Positions 1 to 5,191 of a stretch of DNA of 7,595 nt are shown piece by piece (the first letter of the stretch is position 1; the number at the start of each line of letters is the position of its first letter). The notes under the pieces are model-generated. The model was not told where the DNA came from, did not search any database, and was given only the letters and a program-made list of their open reading frames with translations. Origin of the DNA: Elusimicrobiota bacterium (GTDB lineage Bacteria; Elusimicrobiota; Elusimicrobia; UBA1565; UBA9628); assembly GCA_028869495.1 (NCBI GenBank), contig JAGWRY010000234.1:1-7595 (forward strand), read 5' to 3'. Made by a program: the position numbers and the translations under genes.

Positions 1-43
1 CGAGATCCGCGCGCGCCTGCTCCCGCCGTCCGCCAAGGGATGA
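1..43 (+). CDS. C-terminal tail of an upstream gene (partial)
   Basis: Reading from base 2, thirteen sense codons (ending ...LLPPSAKG) lead to a TGA at 41-43. Every one of the first twelve codons ends in G or C, as the real genes here do, and the other two + frames do not show this. Too little remains to name a product. It lies on the same strand as the lipoprotein gene, 51 bases downstream, but that gene has its own promoter. The call rests only on codon pattern. Confidence 0.55.
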   Translation, partial: EIRARLLPPSAKG

Positions 44-54
44 AGCCCGCCCGA

Positions 55-83
55 TGGACAAGCCCGCCCTCTCCTGTTATACT
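55..83 (+). promoter_or_regulatory. Sigma70-type promoter of the lipoprotein gene
   Basis: A -35 box TGGACA (55-60, 5 of 6 bases of TTGACA) is separated by exactly 17 bases from a -10 box TATACT (78-83). The -10 is preceded by TGT (75-77), an extended -10. Transcription should start near base 90, leaving a leader of about 5 nt before the ATG at 95. A 10-base direct repeat (43-52 and 60-69) overlaps the -35 end and the spacer. This is the best-formed promoter on the + strand. Confidence 0.75.
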
Positions 84-94
84 CTGACCCGTCC

Positions 95-808
95 ATGAAA
101 ACGCGGCTTCTCGCGGTTTTCGCGGCGCTGGCCGCCCTGTCCGCGGCCTGCAGCCCGCCGCTCCACGTCTCCTACGGCTCCGTCTCGGGCGATTGGACGG
201 CGGAGGTCCCGTGGGGCTGGAGGGTGATCGCCGACGCCCAGGGCAAGGACTTCTCCGAGGCGAACTTCGTCGGCCCCTTCAACCGCGACTTCTACCTCGG
301 CGCGCCCAGCCTCAGCGTGCGCTGGTACCGGGACTTCGCCCCGCACCGCCTGCGCGACGGGAGCCTCGAGATGTACGCGAACGCGGACGACTTCATCGCC
401 CAGACCCTGCGCGACGTCTACGGGAAGGACCGCTACCTGTACGCCGACGGCGTCGGGCCCGGGGGCTCCCGGGACTACATCCCGAAGCCGCTGGACATCA
501 CCCTGAAGCTGTCGGGCCTGCCCGCGAAGTACTTCATCGTCCTGTCGCCGACGCCGGCGCCCAAGGACTACCATTGGGGGATCTCGCTGGACAAGAACGG
601 GAACGCGATCAACGAGCGCATGCACGCCTACGCGGTCGTGCCGATGAACGGCGGCTTCTACGTCCTCTGCTACCCCGCGACCAAGCGCGGCTTCGACGAA
701 TACGACAAGTTCTTCTGGCGTCTGGCCAACACCTTCCATCCGCTCGCCGACGGTCCCGGCGGCCCGGCGATCCACCGCCTGCCCGGCCTCATGGCTGCCG
801 GTTCCTGA
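95..808 (+). CDS. Putative lipoprotein with a PsbP/MOG1-like domain
   Basis: This is a 237-residue protein. Residues 1-18 form a typical signal peptide: a basic MKTR start, a hydrophobic Leu/Ala stretch, then SAAC with Cys19. It is therefore probably a lipoprotein, although Ser rather than Leu at -3 of the lipobox is not ideal. The mature part alternates short strands and turns. It opens with a W-x-A-E-V-P-W-G-W-R-V strand (about residues 34-44) and ends in a GGFYVLCYP strand followed by a helix with an F-W-R-L-A-N-T-F pattern. That N- and C-terminal layout recalls the PsbP/MOG1 fold (DUF1795-like proteins), which is an inference from pattern alone. No catalytic motif is visible. The ATG at 95 is chosen because the signal peptide starts there and a good promoter sits just upstream; there is almost no room for a Shine-Dalgarno sequence. 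Function unknown; probably a periplasm-facing, membrane-anchored protein. Confidence 0.8.
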   Translation: MKTRLLAVFAALAALSAACSPPLHVSYGSVSGDWTAEVPWGWRVIADAQGKDFSEANFVGPFNRDFYLGAPSLSVRWYRDFAPHRLRDGSLEMYANADDFIAQTLRDVYGKDRYLYADGVGPGGSRDYIPKPLDITLKLSGLPAKYFIVLSPTPAPKDYHWGISLDKNGNAINERMHAYAVVPMNGGFYVLCYPATKRGFDEYDKFFWRLANTFHPLADGPGGPAIHRLPGLMAAGS

Positions 809-828
809 CCCCTGGCCGCGCCGGGGTC
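807..828 (+). other. Hairpin overlapping the lipoprotein stop codon
   Basis: GACCCC (807-812) pairs with GGGGTC (823-828), and GGC (814-816) pairs with GCC (820-822) around a CGC loop, with T813 bulged. It overlaps the TGA of the lipoprotein gene and precedes the next -10 box. There is no U-run after it, so it could be a weak terminator or a 3' end stabiliser. It occupies the region where a -35 box of the next gene would lie. Confidence 0.4.
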
Positions 829-832
829 CCTG

Positions 833-841
833 TGCTAAACT
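833..841 (+). promoter_or_regulatory. Leaderless-type -10 element for the AHSA1-like gene
   Basis: TAAACT at 836-841 is preceded by TGC (833-835), giving an extended -10. Only six bases separate it from the ATG at 848, so the expected start of transcription is the A of the start codon. No good -35 box is visible at 16-18 bases; the closest is TGGCCG at 813-818. Confidence 0.55.
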
Positions 842-847
842 GACGAC

Positions 848-1390
848 ATGCCCGCCGTTGCTCCCCGACGTCCGCGCTCCCGGACCCGCGACGTGCGGCT
901 GGCCGTCCTGATCCGGGCCAAGCCCGACGTCGTCTACAAGGCCCTGACCTCGGCGCGGGAGCTGACCCGCTGGTGGCTGTTGGGCGCCGAGACCGACGCG
1001 CGCAACGCGGGCCGCGTCCGGATGGTCTGGCCGCGCGTGCGCCGGAGCGACGGCAGCCGCTGCGACGGCTTCGGCGAGCGCGAGGGCGTCTTCGTGGATC
1101 TGGAGCCCGGGCGCAAGGTCGCCTGGCTCTTCAAGCCGGTCCGCGGCGACCGCCGCGCGCCGCCTCTGGTCAGCGTCTTCGTCGGCGCGAAGGGCGCGGC
1201 CAGCGAGGTCGTCTTGGTCCACGCGGGCTTCCCGTCCGGCCCGTCGGCCGACGAGCTCTACCGGGGCTATGCGCGCGCCTGGGAGGACGGCCTGGCCAAG
1301 CTCAAGCTGTATCTCGAGACCGGCCGCACCTGCAAGATGGAGTGCCTGGACCTGGAGGCCGCGCGCATCCTGTCGCGGTCGCGCCGGTGA
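848..1390 (+). CDS. AHSA1/SRPBCC-family protein
   Basis: A 180-residue protein with the pattern of the Activator of Hsp90 ATPase homologue 1-like (START/Bet v 1 superfamily) domain. It has an N-terminal strand followed by the helix segment A-K-P-D-V-V-Y-K-A-L-T (24-34) and then R-W-W (41-43). The middle is strand-rich with an L-E-P-G-R-K-V-A-W turn. The C-terminal helix begins G-Y-A-R-A-W-E-D-G-L and closes the hydrophobic pocket. Members bind small hydrophobic ligands; many are of unknown substrate, and a stress or chaperone role cannot be assumed. A basic, Arg-rich N-terminus (residues 7-14) and a C-terminal extension with two Cys after the helix are additions to the core. The ATG at 848 directly follows a -10 box. 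Its TGA overlaps the GTG of rmuC, so the two are probably co-translated. Confidence 0.8.
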   Translation: MPAVAPRRPRSRTRDVRLAVLIRAKPDVVYKALTSARELTRWWLLGAETDARNAGRVRMVWPRVRRSDGSRCDGFGEREGVFVDLEPGRKVAWLFKPVRGDRRAPPLVSVFVGAKGAASEVVLVHAGFPSGPSADELYRGYARAWEDGLAKLKLYLETGRTCKMECLDLEAARILSRSRR

Positions 1391-2499
1391 GCGCCGCCGC
1401 GCTGCTCCTCGCGGTCCTGGCCGGGGCCCTGATCGCGGGACTGGCCTTCTACGCGGTCTTCTTCTCGGCGCGCAAGAACGAGGAGGCCTCCCGCGCCCAG
1501 CTGAGGGAGGACTTCCGCCAGTTGCTCGAGCTCTCCGAGCAGAAGCTCGAGACCGAGCGCGAGCGCCGCATCGGCGAGCTCGGCAGGGAGCGCGCCGCCG
1601 TCGAGAGCGCCGTCGCGGGCCTGGCCGAGCGCCTGAAGTCCTACGAGGAGATGATGCGCCGCTTCGAGGCGGACCGCTCGACCAAGTACGGCTCGCTCGA
1701 GAAGGGCCTGCAGGACGCCGCCGCCCAGACCGCGAAGCTCGCCTCCTCGACCGAGGGCCTGCGGGCCCTGCTGGACAACTCCCGCGCCCGCGGCCAGTGG
1801 GGCGAGCGCATGGCCGACGACATCCTGCGCGCGTCAGGCCTGCAGGAGGGCGTCCAGTACCTGAAGAACCGCGCGCTCGACACCTCGGCCTCGCGCCCCG
1901 ACTTCACCTTCCTGCTCCCCGAGGGGCGCAAGCTCAACATGGACGTGAAGTTCCCGCTCGACAACTGGCTGAGGTTCTCGCACGCGGCCGCCGAGGAGGA
2001 GCGCGCGCGCTTCAAGAAGGACTTCGAGCGCGACGTGAAGGGCCGGATCAAGGAGATCCAGAAGCGCGACTACGTCAGCCCCGAGGAGGGCACCCTCGAC
2101 TACGTGCTCCTGTTCATCCCGAACGAGCAGGTCTACGCGTTCATCCAGGAGTCCTTCCCGGGCCTCGTGGACGAGGCCCTCTCCCAAAAGGTCGTCCTGT
2201 GCTCGCCGTTCACGCTCTACGCGGTGCTGGGCGTCGTGCGCCAGGCCTTCGACAACTTCCACTTCGCGCAGGCGACCCAGGAGGTCCTGAAGCTGATCTC
2301 CCAGTTCGCGACGACCTACGACACGTTCAAGGGCCGCTTCGAGGACCTGGGCAAGAAGCTGGACGGCCTGCAGAAGACCTACGACGAGATCGCGGGCGCC
2401 TCGTTCAAGCGCCTGGACGCCTCGATCGCGAAGATCGAGCGCGTGCGCCGGGGCGAGGAGAAGCCCGAGGCGCCGCGGCTGCCGGCCGACCTCGGCTAG
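1387..2499 (+). CDS. rmuC: RmuC-family DNA recombination protein
   Basis: The start is the GTG at 1387, which overlaps the upstream stop as GTGA and places a membrane helix at the N-terminus. An in-frame upstream extension is only a shadow reading of the preceding gene. The product has 370 residues. Residues about 3-26 are a single hydrophobic membrane anchor. Residues about 30-115 are charged and heptad-like, a long coiled coil rich in Glu, Arg and Leu. The conserved RmuC core begins with G-Q-W-G-E (136-140). P-D172 follows, and a D186-V-K188 further on resembles a PD-(D/E)xK nuclease-like signature; the core runs through R-Q-A-F-D-N-F. E. coli RmuC limits recombination between inverted repeats and was inferred to act in DNA cleavage or repair; biochemical proof is thin. 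It is shorter than the roughly 475 residues of E. coli RmuC. No Shine-Dalgarno sequence is seen, which fits translational coupling to the AHSA1-like gene. Confidence 0.93.
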   Translation: MSAAALLLAVLAGALIAGLAFYAVFFSARKNEEASRAQLREDFRQLLELSEQKLETERERRIGELGRERAAVESAVAGLAERLKSYEEMMRRFEADRSTKYGSLEKGLQDAAAQTAKLASSTEGLRALLDNSRARGQWGERMADDILRASGLQEGVQYLKNRALDTSASRPDFTFLLPEGRKLNMDVKFPLDNWLRFSHAAAEEERARFKKDFERDVKGRIKEIQKRDYVSPEEGTLDYVLLFIPNEQVYAFIQESFPGLVDEALSQKVVLCSPFTLYAVLGVVRQAFDNFHFAQATQEVLKLISQFATTYDTFKGRFEDLGKKLDGLQKTYDEIAGASFKRLDASIAKIERVRRGEEKPEAPRLPADLG

Positions 2500-2512
2500 G
2501 GCGTCCTAGGCG
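2496..2512. other. Stop-to-stop junction with CTAG arms (copy 1)
   Basis: CTAGGGCGTCCTAGGCG contains the TAG stop of rmuC (2497-2499) and, on the other strand, the TAG stop of the small Cys-rich gene (2506-2508), six bases apart. CTAGG and CCTAG form a 5-bp inverted repeat with a 4-base loop. A 14-of-17 identical copy lies at 4678-4694. No U-run is present on either side, so it is not a canonical terminator. Confidence 0.4.
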
Positions 2513-2700
2513 CCGCAGGCCCCGCCGCCGCAGCAGGGGCCGCCGCTCGTCTCGCAGGTCTTGGGCGCGGCGCGGCCCTTCGAGGCGACCTTCGGCACGC
2601 CGTCGCTGACCCGCACGACCTCGCCGGTCTTCCGGTCGTACTTGTAGGTGCCGGTGATCCCGGCGGGCGTCTTCTCGGGGGCGGTCTTCGTCTTGGCCAT
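2506..2700 (-). CDS. Small Cys-rich protein of unknown function
   Basis: A 64-residue protein. The Lys/Thr-rich N-terminus (MAKTKTAPEK) is followed by G-T-Y-K-Y-D-R-K-T-G-E (17-27), then a Gly/Cys-rich tail with C49, C56, C57 and C62 in a CCGGGAC context. The Tyr-rich front and Gly-Cys tail recall small FmdB-type zinc-ribbon proteins, but the paired CxxC knuckles of that family are absent at the front. Metal binding by the tail is an inference. The ATG at 2700 is chosen because a -10 hexamer, TACAAT, ends 7 bases before it and codons before it belong to a shadow frame of the dehydrogenase. It lies 17 bases after the dehydrogenase stop on the same strand. Its third positions are GC-rich and the product is compact, so it is likely real though unnamed. 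Confidence 0.72.
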   Translation of the reverse strand: MAKTKTAPEKTPAGITGTYKYDRKTGEVVRVSDGVPKVASKGRAAPKTCETSGGPCCGGGACGA

Positions 2701-2706
2701 GCCCTT

Positions 2707-2712
2707 ATTGTA
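2707..2712 (-). promoter_or_regulatory. Leaderless-type -10 element for the small Cys-rich gene
   Basis: TACAAT on the minus strand (2712 to 2707) matches five of six bases of TATAAT. The predicted +1 is base 2700, the A of the ATG. It lies in the 17-base gap behind the dehydrogenase, so the small gene can be transcribed on its own. An AAGG just before the ATG is too close to serve as a Shine-Dalgarno sequence. Confidence 0.5.
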
Positions 2713-2717
2713 CCCCG

Positions 2718-3641
2718 TCAGGCCGCGGAAAACGAGACCCCGGTCAGCGCCTCCGAGACCTCCCACAGGCGCCGGGCGGCGGCCTCGTCCTTGGCCTGCG
2801 GGCGGCAGTCCACGCGGACCGGGCGGCCGCGCATCTCGCGCCAGCCGTCCGGGCCGTAGTAGCCGCCGGGGACGACGTCCGGGGAGGTCGCCGCGAACAG
2901 GATCGGCTCGGCCCCGGCCTCCTCGCTCTGGCTGTAGAGGGGGGCGAAGAGGTCGGCCAGGCGCGTCCAGACGTTGGGGGTCCCGCCGCCCAGCCCGTTG
3001 ACGACGATCCGCGTCCGGGCGACGCCGGGGTGGGCCGGGGCGCTCAGCAGGCCCCAGCCGGCGGCGTCCGAGCGCCGCTGGAGTTCGAAAGCGAAGAGGA
3101 GGTTGGCGAGCTTGCTCTGGGCGTAGGCCTTCCAGGGCACGTAGCGGCGCTCGCCCATCAGGTCCGCGAAGTCCAGGCGCCCGCTCCGGTGGGCGATCGA
3201 GGCCACGCAGACCACGCGCGGGGCCTTCCCGCGGCGCAGGGCGGGCAGGAGCAGGGCCGTCAGCGCGAAGTGCCCCAGATGATTGGTCGCGAACTGGATC
3301 TCGTGGCCGGCGGCGCTGGTCTTGCGGCGCAGGGGGGCCATGATCCCCGCGTTGTTGACCAGCAGGTCCAGGGGGCGGGCGGCCTCGGCGGCCGCGAAGG
3401 CGCGCACGGAGGCCGGATCCGAGAGGTCGAGCGCGCCCAGGTTCGCCCGGGCGCCCGGGACCAGCCCCTTCAGGCGCTTCAGGGCCGTCTCGCCCTTCTC
3501 CCGACTGCGGCAGGCCAGCGTCACGTCGGCGCCCCGGCGGGCCAGTTCCAGGGCCGCGTGCCAGCCGATGCCGCTGTTGGCGCCGGTCACGATCGCGCGG
3601 CGGCCGTCCTGGGGGGGGATGTCCGAGGTCGTCCAGGCCAT
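2718..3641 (-). CDS. Short-chain dehydrogenase/reductase (retinol dehydrogenase-like)
   Basis: A 307-residue classical SDR with a Rossmann fold. The nucleotide-binding T-G-A-N-S-G-I-G is at residues 19-26. A-C-R45-S-R after the second strand has Arg at the spot that favours NADP(H). D72 (L-D-L-S) lies near the adenine ring, and N96-N-A-G stabilises the central sheet. The catalytic set is N120, S148, Y173 and K177 (Y-A-Q-S-K). The length, the A-C-R motif and the H-P-G-V-x-x-T-x-I-like segment after the active site place it with the retinol dehydrogenase/protochlorophyllide reductase-like branch, which reduces or oxidises lipophilic carbonyls and alcohols. The physiological substrate cannot be told from sequence. 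No membrane helix is seen, so it is probably cytosolic. The start at 3641 follows a TACAAT box. An ATG seven bases further upstream is in another frame. Confidence 0.92.
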   Translation of the reverse strand: MAWTTSDIPPQDGRRAIVTGANSGIGWHAALELARRGADVTLACRSREKGETALKRLKGLVPGARANLGALDLSDPASVRAFAAAEAARPLDLLVNNAGIMAPLRRKTSAAGHEIQFATNHLGHFALTALLLPALRRGKAPRVVCVASIAHRSGRLDFADLMGERRYVPWKAYAQSKLANLLFAFELQRRSDAAGWGLLSAPAHPGVARTRIVVNGLGGGTPNVWTRLADLFAPLYSQSEEAGAEPILFAATSPDVVPGGYYGPDGWREMRGRPVRVDCRPQAKDEAAARRLWEVSEALTGVSFSAA

Positions 3642-3646
3642 GGGGC

Positions 3647-3652
3647 ATTGTA
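3647..3652 (-). promoter_or_regulatory. Leaderless-type -10 element for the dehydrogenase
   Basis: TACAAT on the minus strand (3652 to 3647) ends six bases before the A of the ATG at 3641, so the predicted +1 coincides with the start codon. It lies only four bases beyond the U-run of the cold-shock terminator, so the GC-rich terminator stem falls where a -35 box would be. No -35 match is seen. Confidence 0.55.
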
Positions 3653-3656
3653 GCGC

Positions 3657-3694
3657 AAAAGGGGAGCCCCCCGCCCGGGGGGGCGGGGGGCTCC
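3657..3694 (-). terminator. Intrinsic terminator of the cold-shock gene
   Basis: Read on the minus strand, GGAGCCCCCCGCCC (3694-3681) pairs perfectly over 14 bp with GGGCGGGGGGCTCC (3676-3663) around a CCCC loop. Two C and a run of four T (3660-3657) follow. It starts 24 bases after the cold-shock stop codon. The very stable stem compensates for the short U-run. Confidence 0.85.
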
Positions 3695-3717
3695 GGTTGC
3701 GGCCGACGTCGGCTCGT

Positions 3718-3924
3718 TTAGAGCTTGACGACGTTGGCGGCCTTGGGGCCCTTGTCCGTCTGCATGAGATCGAACTGGACCGACTGGTTCTCGGCGAGGG
3801 TCCGGAAGCCGTTGCCCTGGATCACGGTGTGGTGGACGAAGACGTCCGCGCTGCCGTCATCGGGCGTGATGAAACCGTAGCCCTTCTGGTCGTTGAACCA
3901 CTTCACTTTTCCTTGCATGCTCAT
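3718..3924 (-). CDS. csp: CspA-family cold-shock protein
   Basis: A 68-residue single cold-shock domain, an OB-fold that binds single-stranded RNA and DNA and can melt RNA structure. The start M-S-M-Q-G-K-V-K-W-F-N is typical. RNP1 is K14-G-Y-G-F-I19 and RNP2 is V28-F-V-H-H32. An in-frame ATG exists at 3951, but the 3924 start is preferred: GAGGT (3939-3935) lies 10 bases before it, and the resulting length suits the family. A further ATG at 3918 would begin at M-Q-G-K. It has its own strong promoter, a leader of about 67 nt and a terminator, so it is a monocistronic and probably highly expressed gene. Whether it is cold-induced cannot be told; many family members are constitutive. Confidence 0.96.
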   Translation of the reverse strand: MSMQGKVKWFNDQKGYGFITPDDGSADVFVHHTVIQGNGFRTLAENQSVQFDLMQTDKGPKAANVVKL

Positions 3925-3934
3925 GCTAAGTAAT

Positions 3935-3939
3935 ACCTC
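3935..3939 (-). promoter_or_regulatory. csp: Shine-Dalgarno sequence of the cold-shock gene
   Basis: GAGGT on the minus strand (3939 to 3935) is followed by a 10-base spacer to the ATG at 3924. It decides the start over the in-frame ATG at 3951, which lies upstream of it. It is the only clear ribosome-binding site I see among the transcription units of this window. Confidence 0.65.
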
Positions 3940-3997
3940 GGTTTGCGGCATTTGACGGGCCCTCGGCGGGGCCCCCCTCGACGACGGGGCAATTGCG

Positions 3998-4044
3998 ATT
4001 ATACCACCATCGTCCGTCCGTCAAGTGTCATTTTTTCTCTTTTC
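3998..4044 (-). promoter_or_regulatory. csp: Strong promoter of the cold-shock gene with UP-like A-tract
   Basis: On the minus strand a perfect TATAAT (4003-3998) is preceded by TGG (4006-4004), an extended -10. A TTGACG box (4024-4019) is 15 bases upstream; this spacer is short, but the extended -10 can offset that. Further upstream, an A-rich stretch (4044-4029) resembles an UP element. The predicted +1 is near 3991, giving a leader of about 67 nt before the ATG at 3924. The leader contains GC-rich self-complementary runs around 3961-3990 that could fold, so post-transcriptional control is possible. Confidence 0.8.
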
Positions 4045-4103
4045 GAGGCGATATTTTGGCACCCTGTCGACGGGACCTTCGGGGCCGTCCGGGGGGCGTC
4101 CTC

Positions 4104-4140
4104 CGGCCCGCCCGGAGCGGGCCGAAAGCCTCATTCGGCC
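4104..4140 (+). repeat. Two overlapping inverted repeats upstream of the secreted-protein gene
   Basis: CGGCCCGC (4104-4111) pairs with GCGGGCCG (4117-4124) around a 5-base loop. GGCCGAA (4120-4126) pairs with TTCGGCC (4134-4140) around a 7-base loop. They share 4120-4124, so only one could form at a time in RNA. The second repeat lies where the -35 box of the next gene would be (its -10 is at 4156). It may therefore be a DNA operator; if transcription began further upstream, the pair could act as alternative hairpins. The rest of the 247-base gap (3925-4171) holds the cold-shock promoter and leader, and I see nothing else in 4045-4103. Confidence 0.45.
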
Positions 4141-4155
4141 GGGCGGAGTTCTTCG

Positions 4156-4161
4156 TAGAAT
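4156..4161 (+). promoter_or_regulatory. Near-leaderless -10 element for the secreted-protein gene
   Basis: TAGAAT at 4156-4161 gives a predicted +1 near 4168, four bases before the ATG at 4172. It overlaps another in-frame ATG (4160-4162), which would then be untranscribed and cannot be the start. No good -35 is present; an inverted repeat covers that region. Confidence 0.5.
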
Positions 4162-4171
4162 GGGTTTTATT

Positions 4172-4681
4172 ATGAAGACCCTGTGGACCCTCCCGCTCCT
4201 CCTCGCCGCCCTGGCCGCCCCCGCCGCCGCGGAGCCCGGCCGGACCGCCGCGCTGACCGCCTTGATCGCGGCCCTGCCCCTCAAGAACCCGAACGCCGAC
4301 CCGTCCTACTTCGAGTTCCAGAGCGGCACGATCGCCGACCAGCTGGCCGCCTGCCACGACGACCCGGCCGAGATGGCCTTCATGGAGCGGCTGATCGCCG
4401 AGATCGACCGCTTCATGGGCCCGAACGGGGCCGGGCGCCGCGCCCTGGTCGCCGAGCTGAAGACCTGGCCGGAGTTCTCGGGGGAGCATCGGGGAGACCT
4501 GGACTCCCTGTCCGGCGGCCTGATGATCGCCCCGGACATGGTCAAGGCCAGCCTGGTCGCCAAGGACTGCCGGACCCTGCTGGGGCTCCATTACGGCAAC
4601 GGCGCGAGCCGCGACGAGCTGCTGGGCGCCGTCAAGGACGCGCGCGCGCGCCTGGAGTCGGAGCCGGCCCCGAAGGACTAG
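4172..4681 (+). CDS. Secreted protein of unknown family
   Basis: A 169-residue protein with a clean Sec signal peptide: M-K-T, a Leu/Ala core, and a likely cleavage after A-A-A20 before Glu21. The mature chain (about 149 residues) looks largely helical and has exactly two cysteines, C61 and C133, which could form a disulfide in an oxidising compartment. A Y-F-E-F-Q-S-G segment lies near residue 46, and S-G-G-L-M-I-A-P-D near residue 114. I recognise no family. The ATG at 4172 is chosen because it starts the signal peptide and lies just downstream of the -10 box; the longer in-frame reading from 4025 crosses the divergent cold-shock promoter and would bury the signal peptide. It converges on the thioesterase gene with six bases between the stop codons. 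Probably periplasmic. Confidence 0.75.
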   Translation: MKTLWTLPLLLAALAAPAAAEPGRTAALTALIAALPLKNPNADPSYFEFQSGTIADQLAACHDDPAEMAFMERLIAEIDRFMGPNGAGRRALVAELKTWPEFSGEHRGDLDSLSGGLMIAPDMVKASLVAKDCRTLLGLHYGNGASRDELLGAVKDARARLESEPAPKD

Positions 4682-4694
4682 GGCTCTCTAGGCG
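4678..4694. other. Stop-to-stop junction with CTAG arms (copy 2)
   Basis: CTAGGGCTCTCTAGGCG contains the TAG stop of the secreted-protein gene (4679-4681) and, on the minus strand, the TAG stop of the thioesterase gene (4688-4690). It differs from the copy at 2496-2512 only in its three central bases. The arms pair over 5 bp with one G-U pair when read from the + strand. Confidence 0.4.
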
Positions 4695-5191
4695 GCGCGG
4701 GCCGCGCGGCGCGCGCGGCGGCGCGCCTCGGCGGCGTTCCAGCGGGCCTTCTCGTCCGGGGTCTCGACCAGGAGCGGCGGGACCGGCACCGGGCGGTTCT
4801 TCTCGTCTACGCAGACCATCGTGACCAGGCAGGAGTTCGTGTGGGCGCGGGTCCTTTGGAGGAGCTCCTCGGCGTAGACCTCGACGCCGATCTCGAGGGA
4901 CGAGCGCCCGGTGTGGTTGACCTGGGCCTCGACGATCAGGAAGGTGCCCACGCGGATCGGGTACAGGAACTCGACGCGCTCCATCGCGACGGTCACGCAG
5001 ATGCGGCCCGAGTGGCGCATCGCGCAGACCGCGGCGGCCTTGTCCACCATCTGCAGGACCTTGCCGCCGAAGACGGTGCCGTGCATGTTCGCGTCCGGAG
5101 GGAACATCAGGTCGGCGACCTCGGTCAGGGACTCGCGCACCGGCCGCGGGCGCAGGTCCGGGCGGGACTTCCGGCGGCGCTCAGCGGGCAT
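4688..5191 (-). CDS. Acyl-CoA thioesterase, YciA-like hotdog fold
   Basis: A 167-residue protein that should hydrolyse acyl-CoA thioesters to free acid and CoA in the cytosol. The hotdog signature is clear: P-D-A-N35-M-H-G-T-V-F-G-G-K-V-L-Q-M-V-D50, then V-T-V-A-M-E-R-V-E-F and the turn G-R-S-S-L-E-I-G-V-E-V. N35 and D50 sit at the family's conserved catalytic positions. YciA-type enzymes act on a broad range of chain lengths and usually form hexamers. Basic extensions flank the domain: residues 1-19 and an Ala/Arg-rich tail after about residue 150. The ATG at 5191 lies inside the end of the hydrolase gene (11-base overlap), and no promoter hexamer precedes it, so it is the second gene of a coupled pair. 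Substrate range is not predictable here. Confidence 0.9.
   Translation of the reverse strand: MPAERRRKSRPDLRPRPVRESLTEVADLMFPPDANMHGTVFGGKVLQMVDKAAAVCAMRHSGRICVTVAMERVEFLYPIRVGTFLIVEAQVNHTGRSSLEIGVEVYAEELLQRTRAHTNSCLVTMVCVDEKNRPVPVPPLLVETPDEKARWNAAEARRRARRAARAA

Noticed and set aside
77..1222. Long open frame on the minus strand (381 codons)
   Set aside because: It is antisense to the lipoprotein and AHSA1-like genes. Its product is a low-complexity Arg/Ala/Gly/Val/Asp mix without family features, as expected opposite GC-rich codons.
973..1386. In-frame N-terminal extension of rmuC
   Set aside because: These codons are an alternative frame of the AHSA1-like gene and give an Arg-rich nonsense sequence. 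The GTG at 1387 places the membrane anchor at the N-terminus.
2506..3648. Single 380-codon minus-strand gene spanning the dehydrogenase and the small Cys-rich protein
   Set aside because: The part above 2700 is a shadow frame of the dehydrogenase (Pro/Arg/Gly-rich). Only the last 64 codons read as a protein, and they have their own promoter box.
4057..4075. Possible sigma54 promoter beginning TGGCAC
   Set aside because: TGGCAC at 4057-4062 is not followed by TTGC at the required spacing; the bases there are CGAC.
4025..4171. N-terminal extension of the secreted-protein gene
   Set aside because: It would bury the signal peptide, overlap the divergent cold-shock promoter region, and start upstream of the -10 box.
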